From Watersipora subatra (Eukaryota > Bryozoa > Gymnolaemata > Cheilostomatida > Watersiporidae), in assembly GCF_963576615.1 (NCBI RefSeq), contig NC_088717.1, positions 335,001 to 399,000 on the forward strand: a stretch of DNA of 64,000 nt, written 5' to 3'. The notes below the pieces were generated by a model, which was not told where the DNA came from, did no database searches, and saw only the letters and a list, made by a program, of their open reading frames with translations. The position numbers were made by a program, and so were the translations under genes. The first letter of the stretch is position 1; every line of letters starts with the position of its first letter. Of the stretch, positions 53,118-64,000 are shown one piece after another.

Positions 53118-54340
53118 AGGGGTAGTTTCCAAATGAATGATCAATTACTGCTTCGCGAATAGGCCACACTTCCTTGTCGGTAGTCGGGTCAGCAATGGTA
53201 GCTGGCTGCTGAAAGTGTTCCTGAACTGCAGGTGGTACAAAAGTTTTTAAGCTATCTCAACACACATGCCGGCATTGCTGAGATAAACATTGAAGGTTTC
53301 CTGCGCAGCTGTAAGATTTCTACCTAGGTAGCCTTTCATGAAGTGTGCAGATGTTGGGTAAGCTGGATTTCCTAAAATGTGTAAAGGTATGGCAACATCC
53401 TTTATCATTGAGTCGTGTTTTGGGAGTCTAGCGTCCAAAAAGCCTGCTACAGGTGACTAGTAGAAAACAGTTGCATCATGCGCTGAACCAGGTCTGCTAC
53501 AGTAAATATTCCTAAATTTAATTAAAATGTGGAACTACTGCTGCCTGCAAAATTATTGATGGATACTGCATATGAAGTCTGAGTATCCGTCAGAAGGAGG
53601 AGTGACGGCAATATGGGTCCTGTCAATGGTCTCAATAGCTTCAGGGTAGCAGTACTTTACCCTGTTATAGTGAGCTAGTTGCAATGTTTTGTCATAGTCG
53701 TACCACTCGATGTATTTTCACTTGGTCATTGCTTCACAGAAGCCATACATACAAGTACATCTATGCACAGTAGCTTTGCTTGCTCCAAACGCCTCAGCTA
53801 CAACTGATACTCTGCGCAAGATGCCAGTTTGTACCAGGTGATGCATACTCTAGATAAACAAAAACAGGACAAGATTACATAATTTTCAAAATATAATTGC
53901 ATAATTCTTTTTAAATGTGCTTGTCTATAATCTTTGATGTAAAAATAAGAGATGCAACAAGCCCTAAAATAGCTTCATTTGCCTGTTGTAACAATAAATA
54001 TCTGGTACAGCGTTATCTTTTGCAAAAGTTTGACATAGCTCAATTTTTAAGATAGCCATCATTGTCATCTATCTATTTATATGTTAGCTACAATAACAGT
54101 AAAGCTTATTACTGTTATTGTGCTAACCTGATTGCAGTAATGTTGGTTTTGCAAAATAGTGATTTAAATTAGATCGACAAATTTATTCAATTCATGTGCG
54201 CAAATGAACGACCAACACGAAGACGACTGAAAGCATGTACCTTTCTTTCAGTGAAAATGGTGTTCTCACACACTCAATTGATGGCACCATGTTGTCTTGC
54301 ACCTCATCGCAAAGTTGTTCTAGCATTTCCTGAAGAAGTC
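53118..54340 (-). pseudogene. PIF/Harbinger transposase remnant
   Basis: DDE nuclease of a PIF/Harbinger DNA transposon, decayed. In coding order: a helical N-terminal piece (LLQEMLEQLCDEVQ, 54240-54340); a block near 53760-53830 (VSVVAEAFGASKATVHRC); first acid in ETIDRTHIAV (about 53610-53640); second in RPGSAHDATVF (about 53470-53500); then HILGNPAYPTSAHFMKGYLG and NVYLSNAGMCVEIA with the final acid (53247-53438); and a C-terminal REAVIDHSFGN near 53130. Stops and shifts separate these pieces. Terminal inverted repeats were not found. Confidence 0.8.
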
Positions 54341-54752
54341 TGACATTTTTTATTTATTTGTCATCTCGGATTTTTAAGAGAACATTTTCCTACCAAGAAT
54401 TGACTCTCTAGAGCATAAAAACGCTGCATATTATTTAGATGTACAGTAGTCCAATAGATTAGCTGCTCATTGAAACCATTCTTATCATTTATATAGTTAA
54501 TAGGTAAATCGTTTATTTTTATCATACTTACGGATTGGAGGCTCGTTCGTCCGGAGCTTTCCTTTCTCTTTAAACAGTTGATGGTGTCATAATTGAAAAG
54601 CCAGTGTCAATACTATGTTGTTTCTGATAGTAATACTAATTCCAAAACATAGCATCAGAATAACCATGCAACAAAGGAAATGTATTGCTGTATCATTACG
54701 TTAAGAAGCGCGCAGCTAAGCGTAATAAAACTACGTCGCTAACTTTTAACCT
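54341..54752. other. Unassigned
   Basis: AT-rich sequence between the transposase remnant and the 40-bp array. It may include the 5' side of the former Harbinger element. Confidence 0.4.
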
Positions 54753-54754
54753 AT

Positions 54755-55715
54755 GGCGCACAATTCATTACCTTTCTTCAACAACGCACTGGAGTGCACA
54801 CAATTCATTACCTTTCTTCAACAACGCAATGGAGGGCACACAATTCATTACCTTCCTTCAACAAAGCACTGGAGGGCACACACTTCATTACCTTCCTTCA
54901 ACAAAGCACTGGAGGGCACACAATTCATTACCTTTCTTCAACAACGCACTGGAGGGCACACAATTCATTACCTTTCTTCAACAAAGCACTGGAGGGCACA
55001 CAATTTATTACCTTCCTTCAACAACACACTTGAGGGCACACAATTCATTACCTTTCTTCAACAAAGCACTGGAGGGCACACAATTCATTACCTTTTTTCA
55101 ACAACGCACTGGAGTGCACACAATTCATTACCTTTCTTCAACAACGCACTGGAGGGCACACAATTCATTACCTTTCTTCAACAAATCACTGGAAGGTACA
55201 CAATTCATTACCTTTCTTCAACAAAGCACTGGAGGGCACACACTTCATTACCTTCCTTCAACAAAGCACTGGAGGGCACACAATTCAATACCTTTCTTCA
55301 ACAAAGCACTGGAGGGCGCACAATTCATTACCTTTCTTCAACAAAGCACTGGAGGGCACACAATTCATTACCTTCCTTCAACAAAGCACTGGAGAACACA
55401 CAATTCATTACCTTTCTTCAACAAAGCACTGGAGGGCGCACAATTCATTACCTTCCTTCAACAACACACTTGAGGGCACACAATTCATTACCTTTCTTCA
55501 ACAAAGCACTGGAGGGCACACAATTCATTACCTTTCTTCAACAAAGCACTGGAGGGCGCACAATTCATTACCTTTCTTCAACAAAGCACTGGAGGGCACA
55601 CAATTCATTACCTTTCTTCAACAACGCACTGGAGGGCACACAATTCATTACCTTCCTTCAACAAAGCACTGGAGGGCACACACTTCATTACCTTCCTTCA
55701 ACAACGCACTGGAGA
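54755..55715. repeat. 40-bp minisatellite, about 24 copies
   Basis: A very regular 40-bp unit (start: cacaattcattacctttctt). Three units make 120 bp, so each forward frame reads the same 40-residue repeat in a different register, producing overlapping open frames of up to 361 codons. Third-base patterns are those of a DNA repeat, so no protein is called. Confidence 0.97.
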
Positions 55716-55811
55716 ACAATCTCCATCATGCGAATGTCCTTTGAAACACTTAATTTGCACGGTAACACAACTCTAAATCCGCAGGATGCGCATCACGGAA
55801 ATGTAGTGAAT

Positions 55812-55985
55812 TGGCCCATAGACAAGATAGTGAGCTAACAGTATCACTGATGTAAACAAGTCTCCATAGAATCATGAGTACTGTTCACGCATGACAGCTA
55901 CTTAGCTTTTACTCTGCCGCAGCTCTCAGCAGCGCTGACTTTAGTACGTTTTCAATATTTTCATAGCGTGCAACCATTTGTTCTA
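55812..55985. other. Displaced 5' flank of amidase copy B
   Basis: Matches 11210-11380 of the copy A 5' flank (shared: cccatagacaagatagtgag, cagtatcactgatgtaaac). It follows on from the homology that stops at about 41345. On the minus strand it ends the frame ALLRAAAE-stop described at 11307-11537. Confidence 0.85.
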
Positions 55986-55987
55986 TG

Positions 55988-56236
55988 TGTGTGACTATGT
56001 ATATGTGTGTCTATGGGCATCTGTGTGACTATGTATATGTGTGTCTATGGGAATCTGCGTGACTATGTATATGTGTGTCTATGGGAATCTGTGTGACTAT
56101 GTGCGCCTGTGCGGCTAATGTAGTAGTATGTCTACGTGTGTCCAAGTATGCCTATCCATGTCTATGTGTGTCGATGTCTGTCTATGTATGTTTATGTACG
56201 ACTTGGTGTCTACGTGTGTTTTCGTGTGTCTATATA
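55988..56236. repeat. TG-rich minisatellite, left part
   Basis: Units such as tgtgtctatgggaatctgtg and tgtgtgactatgtatatg. The array continues at 57609 after an inserted element. Confidence 0.9.
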
Positions 56237-56237
56237 T

Positions 56238-57608
56238 GAGGAGTTCATTTCCAAAACCAGTTATTTCCGATTTTAGCATTTTTCACAAACAAGAAAATTT
56301 TGTATACTCAATATTGTTCAATATAATTGGCATAGTTTTTAGCTAATTCTCAAGAAAAATGACAAAGCAAGCTTATACTTTCTTTTTGTTCAACAATTTT
56401 GTCAAGAAGCATGGTAAACAGCCAACAGATTTCTGCATTTTTTTTCAAAAGCAGTTATTTCCAGAAATAACTGCTTTTGACATGAAAGAATCAGCAACCT
56501 GTGATTTAAACAATAAGTCGTAGATAATAGTCTGACTTTAACCACAGCTTTAGGTGAACTAATAATTAATGCGCACTAGTTACAAGCGGTGACCCAACAT
56601 GTTATATACAATAATATCTCGAAAATAAAAACATACCGTATATCGTTTTACTGTAAAGTGCATCTTATTTAGAAAAAAATTCTCTACAAGATATGTATAA
56701 AATTATTTAGTAAATCTCACACTCGCAACTTTTTTTTTGCGTTGAACAAACGGGGTGTGTTTCTTATGTCTATGAAAATAACGAGCTGGTTTTGCCGTTT
56801 TGAAAAATAATTAAAAATGAAATTGTTAAGCCAAAATCTTTTTTATTGGTTGCACGTGATTGGCAGTAAGGTTGTTTAAGACATCATTTGATTAGTCTAG
56901 CTAATGTTTGGGTCTTGTAATGAAAAGAAAAGTGACACCCTATTGATAAGGCGATCCATCGACTTATGGTCTGTACTTATATTACTGTGCAAGCCGATAC
57001 ATTGGCTTGCGAAAGAGTTAATAGCAAAAATAGTAGTAGATTACTACTACTAGCACTAGTTAACTTTTGTACTAAACACAAACAAACACGCATTGTGTTT
57101 GATATGATTGTTTCATTTTTCTTTGCCTTCTGCAATTTGGTTAAATTTTGGTTTCAAGCCAATTTAACAGTAAAAGGTTTAAATTAATTACCTTCTACAT
57201 TCTCTTTGTTCTTTTTAGCAGGTCGGGTTATTTGCACAGGTTCTTCCAAAAAGTCATTTAATGTTACTACAGTATAATTACTTGCTAAAGATGCATCCAT
57301 CATGAAAGCACAGGCAGTGGAGAGATAGCTTACATAACTAAGTCAACGAATCAAAAAGCTGACCTAGTTTTACAACAACCAATTGAAAAGCAAGCACAAA
57401 AATAACTGCTTTTGGAATGAAACCCAATAGGAAATAACTGGTTTTGGAACAAAACCAAGATTTTAGTGGGTGAAATGTATGAGAAATAATTAGTTTAGGA
57501 ACAAAAAATCCATTGAACAAGGTACTCATATTACTAGAGTATAATTTAAGATTAAAAAGTCAAAAAGTGCCATAAATGGAAATAACTGGTTTTGGAAATG
57601 AACTCCTC
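56238..57608. mobile_element. Terminal-inverted-repeat element, 1.37 kb, no transposase
   Basis: Ends are GAGGAGTTCATTTCCAAAAC and its complement, within about 30 bp of inverted repeat. The flanking array gives a short TA/AT-type target duplication at most. The interior repeats the end motif (aaataactggttttgga and variants) at least five more times, including a near-perfect hairpin at 56445-56480. No transposase domain is recognisable, so it is non-autonomous. Superfamily unknown. Confidence 0.8.
56445..56480. repeat. 36-bp hairpin inside the TIR element
   Basis: Arms tcaaaagcagttatttc and gaaataactgcttttga around a 2-base loop. The arms are variants of the element's terminal motif. Confidence 0.92.
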
Positions 57609-57975
57609 ATATGTCTATGTATGTCTATGTGTGTCTATGGATGTCTCTGTGTGTAGATGTCCTTGTTTATGTGAGTCTGTGTGTGTTAATGTGTCTGTGT
57701 GTGTCGGTGTATGTCCACGTATGTTTATGTATAACTTTGTGTGTCTATGTATGTCAATGGGTGTCTATGTATGCCTATATACATGTACAACTATTTGTGC
57801 TTATGTGTATCTATGTATGTTTGTGAGTATATGTGTGTCTACATGCACCTATGTGTGACTTTGTATGTCTATGTGTGTCTATGTATGACCTTGGGTCTGT
57901 GCATGTCTTTGCGTGTCAATGTATATCTACGTATGACTATGTGTGTGTTCACATGTCTATATGTGTCTATATATG
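57609..57975. repeat. TG-rich minisatellite, right part
   Basis: tatgtgtgtctatgtatgtc-type units. The open frames with Cys/Val/Tyr repeats across it are period-driven. Confidence 0.92.
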
Positions 57976-58502
57976 TTTTTATGTAACTCCAAATTCTCTT
58001 TAACGAGCATCAGTGTTCTTGAAAATTTGTCTGTGTCACCCCTCCTTAAACTGACTGCAAAGCTTGTTGTTATTACTTGTGGTGTTGTCTATGGTCTATT
58101 TAGCAGTGTTTACACTTTTTTTATTTGTTTCAACAGTAACTGTAAGTGAGGGTAGCTACAGTCTCCGTTGTAGAATAACATGGTTTTTCCTTTTCACAAA
58201 TCATCACATCAACTGATACAGTCTTTGTCCGCCATAGCTAATTTACGATATTAGCTTTTACAAAGGTTGAAAAATTTAGTATTTGAAACAATCACCACAA
58301 GTTCACTGAATAAACAAGCAATATGTTTATTAACACCATTAGCATCATTAAAACATACTGTTTTAATATATAAATAAATGTGAGTATAATTTATAAAGTT
58401 GAATAGTAGATATTAACATATTTTAGTAGTTTCTCTAGATACGCCCAAACTGAATAGTTTACTGATACTAACATTTTTTTGATCTGTAACGGCATTTTTT
58501 TT
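57976..58502. other. Unassigned, 3' side of the transporter exon
   Basis: AT-rich. A reverse-strand AATAAA occurs near 58327, about 175 bases beyond the transporter stop, and could serve as its polyadenylation signal. Confidence 0.4.
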
Positions 58503-58659
58503 TTAATTGAACAAATTCTGCCATGACTTAAGTTCTGTTATCTTGACGAGGAGTATGATAATAATAAAACCAACAGATCCCACGAAGTAGAACATCATTG
58601 CCCATGACCAGTTGGTAACTTCTTGGATGCTTCCAGACATGACCATGCCAAGGCAAACC
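58503..58659 (-). CDS. Last exon of a probable MFS-type transporter
   Basis: The acceptor TTGTAG is followed by 157 nt encoding GMVMSGSIQEVTNWSWAMMF, a transmembrane run YFVGSVGFIIIILLVKI and a short hydrophilic tail ELKSWQNLFN with TAA. The helix with a preceding loop and short cytosolic tail fits the final membrane span of a major-facilitator transporter. The family (for instance SLC37-like or SLC17-like) cannot be fixed from one exon. Upstream exons would lie to the right; none was recognised in the rest of the window. Confidence 0.5.
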
Positions 58660-59417
58660 CTACAATTATAATTCATTATAAACATAATTCATTGCAGCTT
58701 TTGATGAAACTATAAATGCTACATGAGTTGTCCGCACAACAGACACTGTTAGAGAGGACAACTACTAGCGAGGGAAATATATGGATGGTTGTTAAGTTGC
58801 GATCTCACCCTACCAGTAAGTTGGGCAATAGAGCGGCAATTAATAGAGTTTAGTTCCCAGTAAACTAAATGTCTTGCCTACTCGCATCTCATGCCTTTGC
58901 AACTGTTAGTGATGTCAAGTGATGCCAGGGCTTTGACTAATTTTTACTACATCGGAGTTGGTTTCTATGGTGATCATGGAGTGTGTTGAAATTGTCCAGT
59001 GAGTATGTACATTTAAGTAGAACATCAAAAAGGGATTAAGACATATTGGTGATAGATGGTCAAGCCCATGCTGCGCATTTCTGAAGTTAAAATTAACAAA
59101 CCTTTCATTTCTGAAAGCTTTGGTTCAATTGCCCCATGAGCATTCATTAAAGAACACAATCTCTCAATTAAGAATTTACTGCCTAAAGTTTTTAAAAGAT
59201 TTGTATGCTGTGTATTTTGGTCTCTGTTGTTAATCTCATATCAATTTGTGTCTGAGGTGAGCCATACCGAGGACTACTCTAGACTGATTTACTAATCCAA
59301 CATTTAACTGTACTTTAATTGTATTCGTATTTTATATTCTAACTACAGTCTTTTTTTCGTAGTATGCTTAATAATATATAAGGGCTGATCTGTGGGACAG
59401 GAGGGGTGTGTCTTACC
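58660..59417. other. Unassigned
   Basis: Presumably intron or flank of the transporter gene. No exon or repeat recognised. Confidence 0.45.
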
Positions 59418-59738
59418 TAGTGCTGGGACGATATTTCGGTATATCGGCGATACCACTTTCTGATACCGACCGTACCGAGTGCTTTTTGCCCATATCGAAA
59501 TATCAGATATCGTCAATATTTGACAATATCGACAATAATATATATATTCTACTCGATTTGATACCCGATTATCCAAAGAATTATACTAGTACATTAACTC
59601 ATTAGAGAGTTATTCTCTCATGGCAGCTTTTTCTGGTAGGTAAGACAACTCCGAATATCATACCCGATATTTCAATATATCGGTTAACTACGCCATCATA
59701 TCGTACCAAAACGAATTTTTAATATCGTCCCAGCACTA
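59418..59738. mobile_element. hAT-type MITE, 321 bp
   Basis: Terminal inverted repeats TAGTGCTGGGACGATATT and complement, with an 8-bp target duplication GTCTTACC/GTCTGACC (one mismatch). Eight-base duplications and this size are typical of hAT-derived MITEs. The interior is rich in atatcg motifs arranged symmetrically. Confidence 0.9.
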
Positions 59739-59746
59739 GTCTGACC

Positions 59747-60430
59747 CCGTGTATCACTAGAGCTCAGTCTAAAAGTTATGCATGCTTTAATCTTAACTCT
59801 TTCTTACATAATGTTAGCAAAGCTGTGTGAATCTAGGCAATCATAGACAGTGGAGTGCTGCATTCAGTTGGTTGCTAGTGTTTGGGTTCTGTAACTTATC
59901 TTGACTCTGGTTGTTAGGTTACATGTTGGGTAAGTAAAGGTTTGCTCATAGAGAATAGGGTCAGCGTCCAGCTGCCGGCCCACTGTGAAAGTGCAGCATC
60001 AGAATATTGATATGAATCTTGCAAATGATATAACCAGAAAACTTGGTCACAAGAAAAGGCCCAAGATGGCACAAAGACACCAACTGTAGAATTCAAGTAT
60101 GTAATTGTCTCCTCTCAATGCTATAGCCTGAACGCATAGGCAACTCCGACTATAAGCTTGAAGAGTCTTGAAATAGTTGAAGACTTGCCTCAAAATGTGA
60201 GCAGCAACGTGTGAAAGGAAACTGAGGCTAATGGGCTCAGAAATGCGAAGCGGTCCTAGAAGAGAGAATTATTCCTTGTTAGCTACCTATAGGATGACCA
60301 GTAAATGCGCTGACATCCTGCTCTTGAAAAGAACTAGTTTATTGCTTATTTGGTGTGCAACATTGTTGAAATAGATCATTAGATAGCTTTTATTGCAGTA
60401 TTGAGTCATTTTCTTCAAAACTATGTATAG
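59747..60430. other. Unassigned
   Basis: No gene or repeat recognised. Confidence 0.45.
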
Positions 60431-60435
60431 CTGAC

Positions 60436-60765
60436 ATAAACTTGTATATTTTAGATAAACGCGTATATTCTACATAAGCGTGTATACCCTACATAGACAT
60501 GTGTATCCTATATATGTGTATATATCCTACATAGACATGTGTATCCTACATAAACATGTGTATCCTACATGGACATGTATATTCTACATAGACATGAGTA
60601 TCCTACATGGACATGTATATTCTACATAAATGTTTATATCCTACATAGACATGTATATATTCTACATAAATGTTTATATCCTACATAGACGTGTATATCC
60701 TACATAGACATGTATAGCCTACATAGACATGTATAATAGCCTACATAGACATGTATATCTTACTT
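60436..60765. repeat. 18-20 bp minisatellite
   Basis: About seventeen diverged copies of cctacatagacatgtatat. Confidence 0.93.
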
Positions 60766-60796
60766 AAATTAATAAAGCAATTAAAACCTCTTTTAA

Positions 60797-61549
60797 AGGT
60801 TGACTTGCAATAAAATTCACATTACAGTTATTTGGTATCGAAAGATTCACCATGTCTTACTCTGTTGTGTTGTAGGTGCCAAATATGTGGAAATGTGATT
60901 ACAAGCTCTTAAAAGCTCAAAAACTAACAATTAATCGCAGCCACACGAGACCGCCGTAGTTTGGATTCTCTTTCCAAAACGGCTCAAATGTGACGTAATT
61001 GTGAGAGATGGTTTCTGTTTACACTTTCACGCAACCTTATTCGTCGAAATATTTTCACAAATATACTTCACGCATTCAATAAAACCATGTCTATTGTTCT
61101 TACGCGTCTGTTTTATCGTCATTGCAAATGCTGTCACTTTTAGCAGTGATATTTTATAACTTGCCATAAAAATTTATTTAATTTTTTAGCCTTACCTCGA
61201 AGGAGTACATATCATTGTCTGATAATCATGACAAGCCTGTTGGTCACCTGTGATAATCGAAAAGTGCTGCAAAAATTATTTGCGAAGTATTGGGTCACAT
61301 GATCAGATTACGACTTGCCGATTAGACCAGGCCGAAACAAAACAGTAAAACAGCAAGCATCTATATTTGATATGGGGTCTACGGTAAAACCCGAAGTGTT
61401 TGTCATAAACTAGTGCTTTTCGTTTTTGAGCTTTTAAGAGCTTGTAATCACTTTTCTACACATTTGACACCTACAACACAACAGAGTAAGACATGGTGAA
61501 TCTTTTGATACCAAATAACTGTAATGTGAATTTTGTTGCAAGTCAACCT
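60797..61549. mobile_element. TTAA-flanked inverted-repeat element (MITE), 753 bp
   Basis: Same family as 2230-3111, in the opposite orientation, with the same AGGTTGACTTGCAA ends and TTAA at 60793-60796 and 61550-61553. It is about 130 bp shorter through internal differences. Confidence 0.9.
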
Positions 61550-61601
61550 TTAATAGTTAGCTTTCGTGCGTAATTTAGGTTTTTAAATTTAGTTGTTTAT
61601 A

Positions 61602-64000
61602 TCTACTATATAAACGGCAATCGTTGTGTGTGCGTGCGTGCGTGCGCGCGTGTGTGTGTGTGTTTGAGTGTCCGCGTTATAGAGTACCGTACTTTTCGGA
61701 CTATTACCCACTACTAGGTATCTTGGGCGCATTAACGGGAATCTCTGGTTACTACACGCCTCTATTATACATAACCTAATCATCATCGTTTTTACACGGA
61801 ACAAGTCATATCTGGTTAGCGCGCCTCTTTACGGCGTCCAACGACATTGGTGCGTTCGGAACAGCAAAATTCGGCCGCGTAAAAAAGCACCGTTCTGAGT
61901 TCGGCAGCCTATACAGCTATACAAATGTACTAATCATTAAATAAAATAAATTAATGAATAGTAATTTACATGCGATTAATATTTACTGCCAACGTGTACC
62001 GAGAAGGTCACACGAACGTTGATTTCTTGCGGTCACGGGAAAACGCAGTTCTCACCCACTACATTTCTACATAAAAAAAGGTAGGTATTTCTTAATCCAT
62101 GTTGTATTGTCTATGAATTGCCACACTTCCACTACATAAACCTTTCACTTGCGTCCGTGTACAAATTAAGCTATCGGCCTACTGCCAGCCATTTTGCCGA
62201 TATTGCTTAATATGTATACGATATTTTTTCAATTTCAAACTCCATCTATACTGTTTGTTTTGGTTATATATTTCATTTTGCCAACATGTTAACAAGCGCT
62301 GCTATACAAAAAAATCTTTGTATCTATATTTTGTGCATTTTAATTATCTGTCATGTGTCATCAACATAAGTAGTTATCTGTTTTTTAACTCGGACGCATT
62401 TAATGAATTCACACAAGAAATCTTCGTTTTTAAGTTAGAAATTCTCGAACGAAGATTTAAAATTAAATTTTAGGCTAATTTTATAAAGAAATCTTTGGAC
62501 AACATTGTCACTACTATAAAAGTCTTAAAGACTGTTGGTTATGTTATCAACGAATAATAAAATTCAGTTACTAGCAATTGCTGGTAAAATTGCAAAATGT
62601 GTCTACGGCGGTCGACCATAGAAAACGCATAAATGAGTCTACTTCAGTGAAAGGGTTGGAAACGTTGGATTTGCCACTGTTTGTGATAGTAAACATGTTC
62701 ACTTCGTTCTGAGTTACTTTTATTCTTTTCCAGCTACGAGTACTACAGAACTTGCACGGGTACTGCTACTGCGTTTTACCTACTAAGTTTCTACATCGAA
62801 AAGGTTAGTATTGTTGTATGTTATTGCTATTTACTATGTTATTGCTATTGCTATTTTAATTATATGTGTAATCACAAAAATCTGAATCAGCTATGTCATC
62901 AACATAAGTAATTGTTTTCTAACTCGATGGCATTTTCAAAACTCGGTTGACACAAAAAACACAAAAATGGTTGTTTTTAACCACTTCGGCTACAATTGCA
63001 TAATCCAATTTCGCGTTCAGGTACAATTAAATCATGATGCTCTACAGATTATGACATGGGTCAACAAAAGTCATTTTAACCGTAGAAGCACTCACATTTT
63101 TACATAGAACACCTATACTTTTGGAAAGCAACGAAAATTCTGTATCTGATCGTATTATCTTTATTTCAAAAATTAAAAATACTAAATATTGAAAGTAGCA
63201 TGAAATAGCGATTTTATTAAAATTCGTGTTCTACGAACATTTTTGACTAATAAGGGTAGCATGAAAATGTATAAAACTATATATAATGACAAACAATTAA
63301 AATATACTGTGTATACAATGCAATCTACAGTCTCTTCCATAGCTGTTAACTTATCTTCGTCACCACTCTACTGGAAGTCTGCCATTTCTATCGCTCAATT
63401 GAAGCCTATAGCATCAACTACTAACTGATCTAGATGTTGAACTTTGAACCCAAATTACTCGAAATTCTTTCATTTGACCATAGCTGTTTGACCAGTCCGA
63501 TGTCTGCAAACATGTCTGAAGGTCATGCTTAGCTTTGTAGATAGAGTGTAACTGTAAGCAGGCTCTAAATATAGATGGATGAGTAATGCAACTACGCAAA
63601 GCCTAAAAACTGGCTAATGAACTTGGGAAGAATATACTCAAAGCCGCTATAGCAAGTGGTTAAGTTGGAAATTCTCAAACAAAGATTTAAAATTAAATTT
63701 TAGGCTAATATTATAGAGAAATCTTTGGACAACACTGTCACTTCATACAAGTTTTAAAAATCGTTGGTTATGTTATCAACGAATAATAAAATTCAGTTAC
63801 TAGCAATTGCTGGGAAAGTCGCAAAAATGTGTCTATGGCGGTCGACCATAGAAAACGCATGAGGGAGTCTACTTCAGTGAAAGGGTTGAAAACGTTGGAT
63901 TTGCCACTGTTTGTGATAATAAACATGTTCATTTCCTTCCGCAGCTGAGTTACTTTCACTTTTTTCCAGCTACGAGAACTACAGAAACTACAGAACTTGC
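61602..64000 (+). mobile_element. Helitron, second copy, runs off the window
   Basis: The 5' end TCTACTATATAAACGGCAAT is identical to the copy at 19016. A (GT)n expansion sits at about 61627-61664. From about 62400 to 62760 it matches the first copy's 19830-20200. A different stretch follows, and at about 63660-64000 the same segment appears again, so the element carries an internal duplication or a second partial copy. Its 3' end is outside the window. Confidence 0.82.

Noticed and set aside
54685..55838. Long plus-strand frames of 262 and 361 codons
   Set aside because: They read a 40-bp tandem repeat in three registers, with identical peptide repeats in each frame and no recognisable domain or splice context.
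57592..57986. Cys/Val/Tyr-rich frames over TG repeats
   Set aside because: Simple-sequence translation, overlapping in all forward frames, no conservation with the related array at 11630-11790.

Overview
This is a 64 kb piece of an AT-rich, intron-rich and transposon-rich animal genome. The mix of Helitrons, Ty3/gypsy elements, CR1/Jockey-like and RLE-type LINEs, tRNA-derived SINEs and abundant minisatellites suits a marine invertebrate, perhaps a lophotrochozoan. The species cannot be named from the sequence. No bacterial genes, rRNA, CRISPR or operon-like structures were seen.

The real host content is two tandem, head-to-tail copies of one amidase-signature (AS) hydrolase gene, both on the minus strand. 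Copy B (41206 down to 12059) can be modelled completely: 13 exons, every splice phase agreeing, 1584 nt and 527 residues. Its catalytic Lys119, cis-Ser194 and Ser218 have the AS-family spacing. Copy A (11061 down to 715 and off the left edge) has the first ten exons at identical relative positions and phases. A probable last exon of an unrelated minus-strand membrane transporter lies at 58503-58659. A short conserved segment of unknown coding status lies upstream of both amidase copies (11307-11537 and 55812-55985).

Most of the rest is inserted DNA, which can be dated relative to the duplication by comparing the copies. Intron 9 of B holds a Helitron and a 5'-truncated RLE LINE, both placed in an AT-rich array that is uninterrupted in A. 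Intron 1 of B is stretched to 13.4 kb by a degenerate gypsy element (about 28.2-32.1 kb) and a nested pair: an RT-less LTR element (32858-40748, 4-bp GGCT target duplication) split by an opposite-strand gypsy element (33427-37981). About 14.5 kb (about 41.34-55.81 kb) separates B from its ancestral 5' flank. It holds a LINE, a small MITE, a nearly intact gypsy element (45276-50019), a PIF/Harbinger transposase remnant and two large minisatellites.

The right end (56-64 kb) is a mosaic: a 1.37 kb terminal-inverted-repeat element inside a TG-rich array, a hAT-type MITE with an 8-bp target duplication, a second TTAA-flanked MITE and a second Helitron running off the window. Many long open frames here (54-bp, 24-bp and 40-bp arrays) are products of tandem repetition, not genes.
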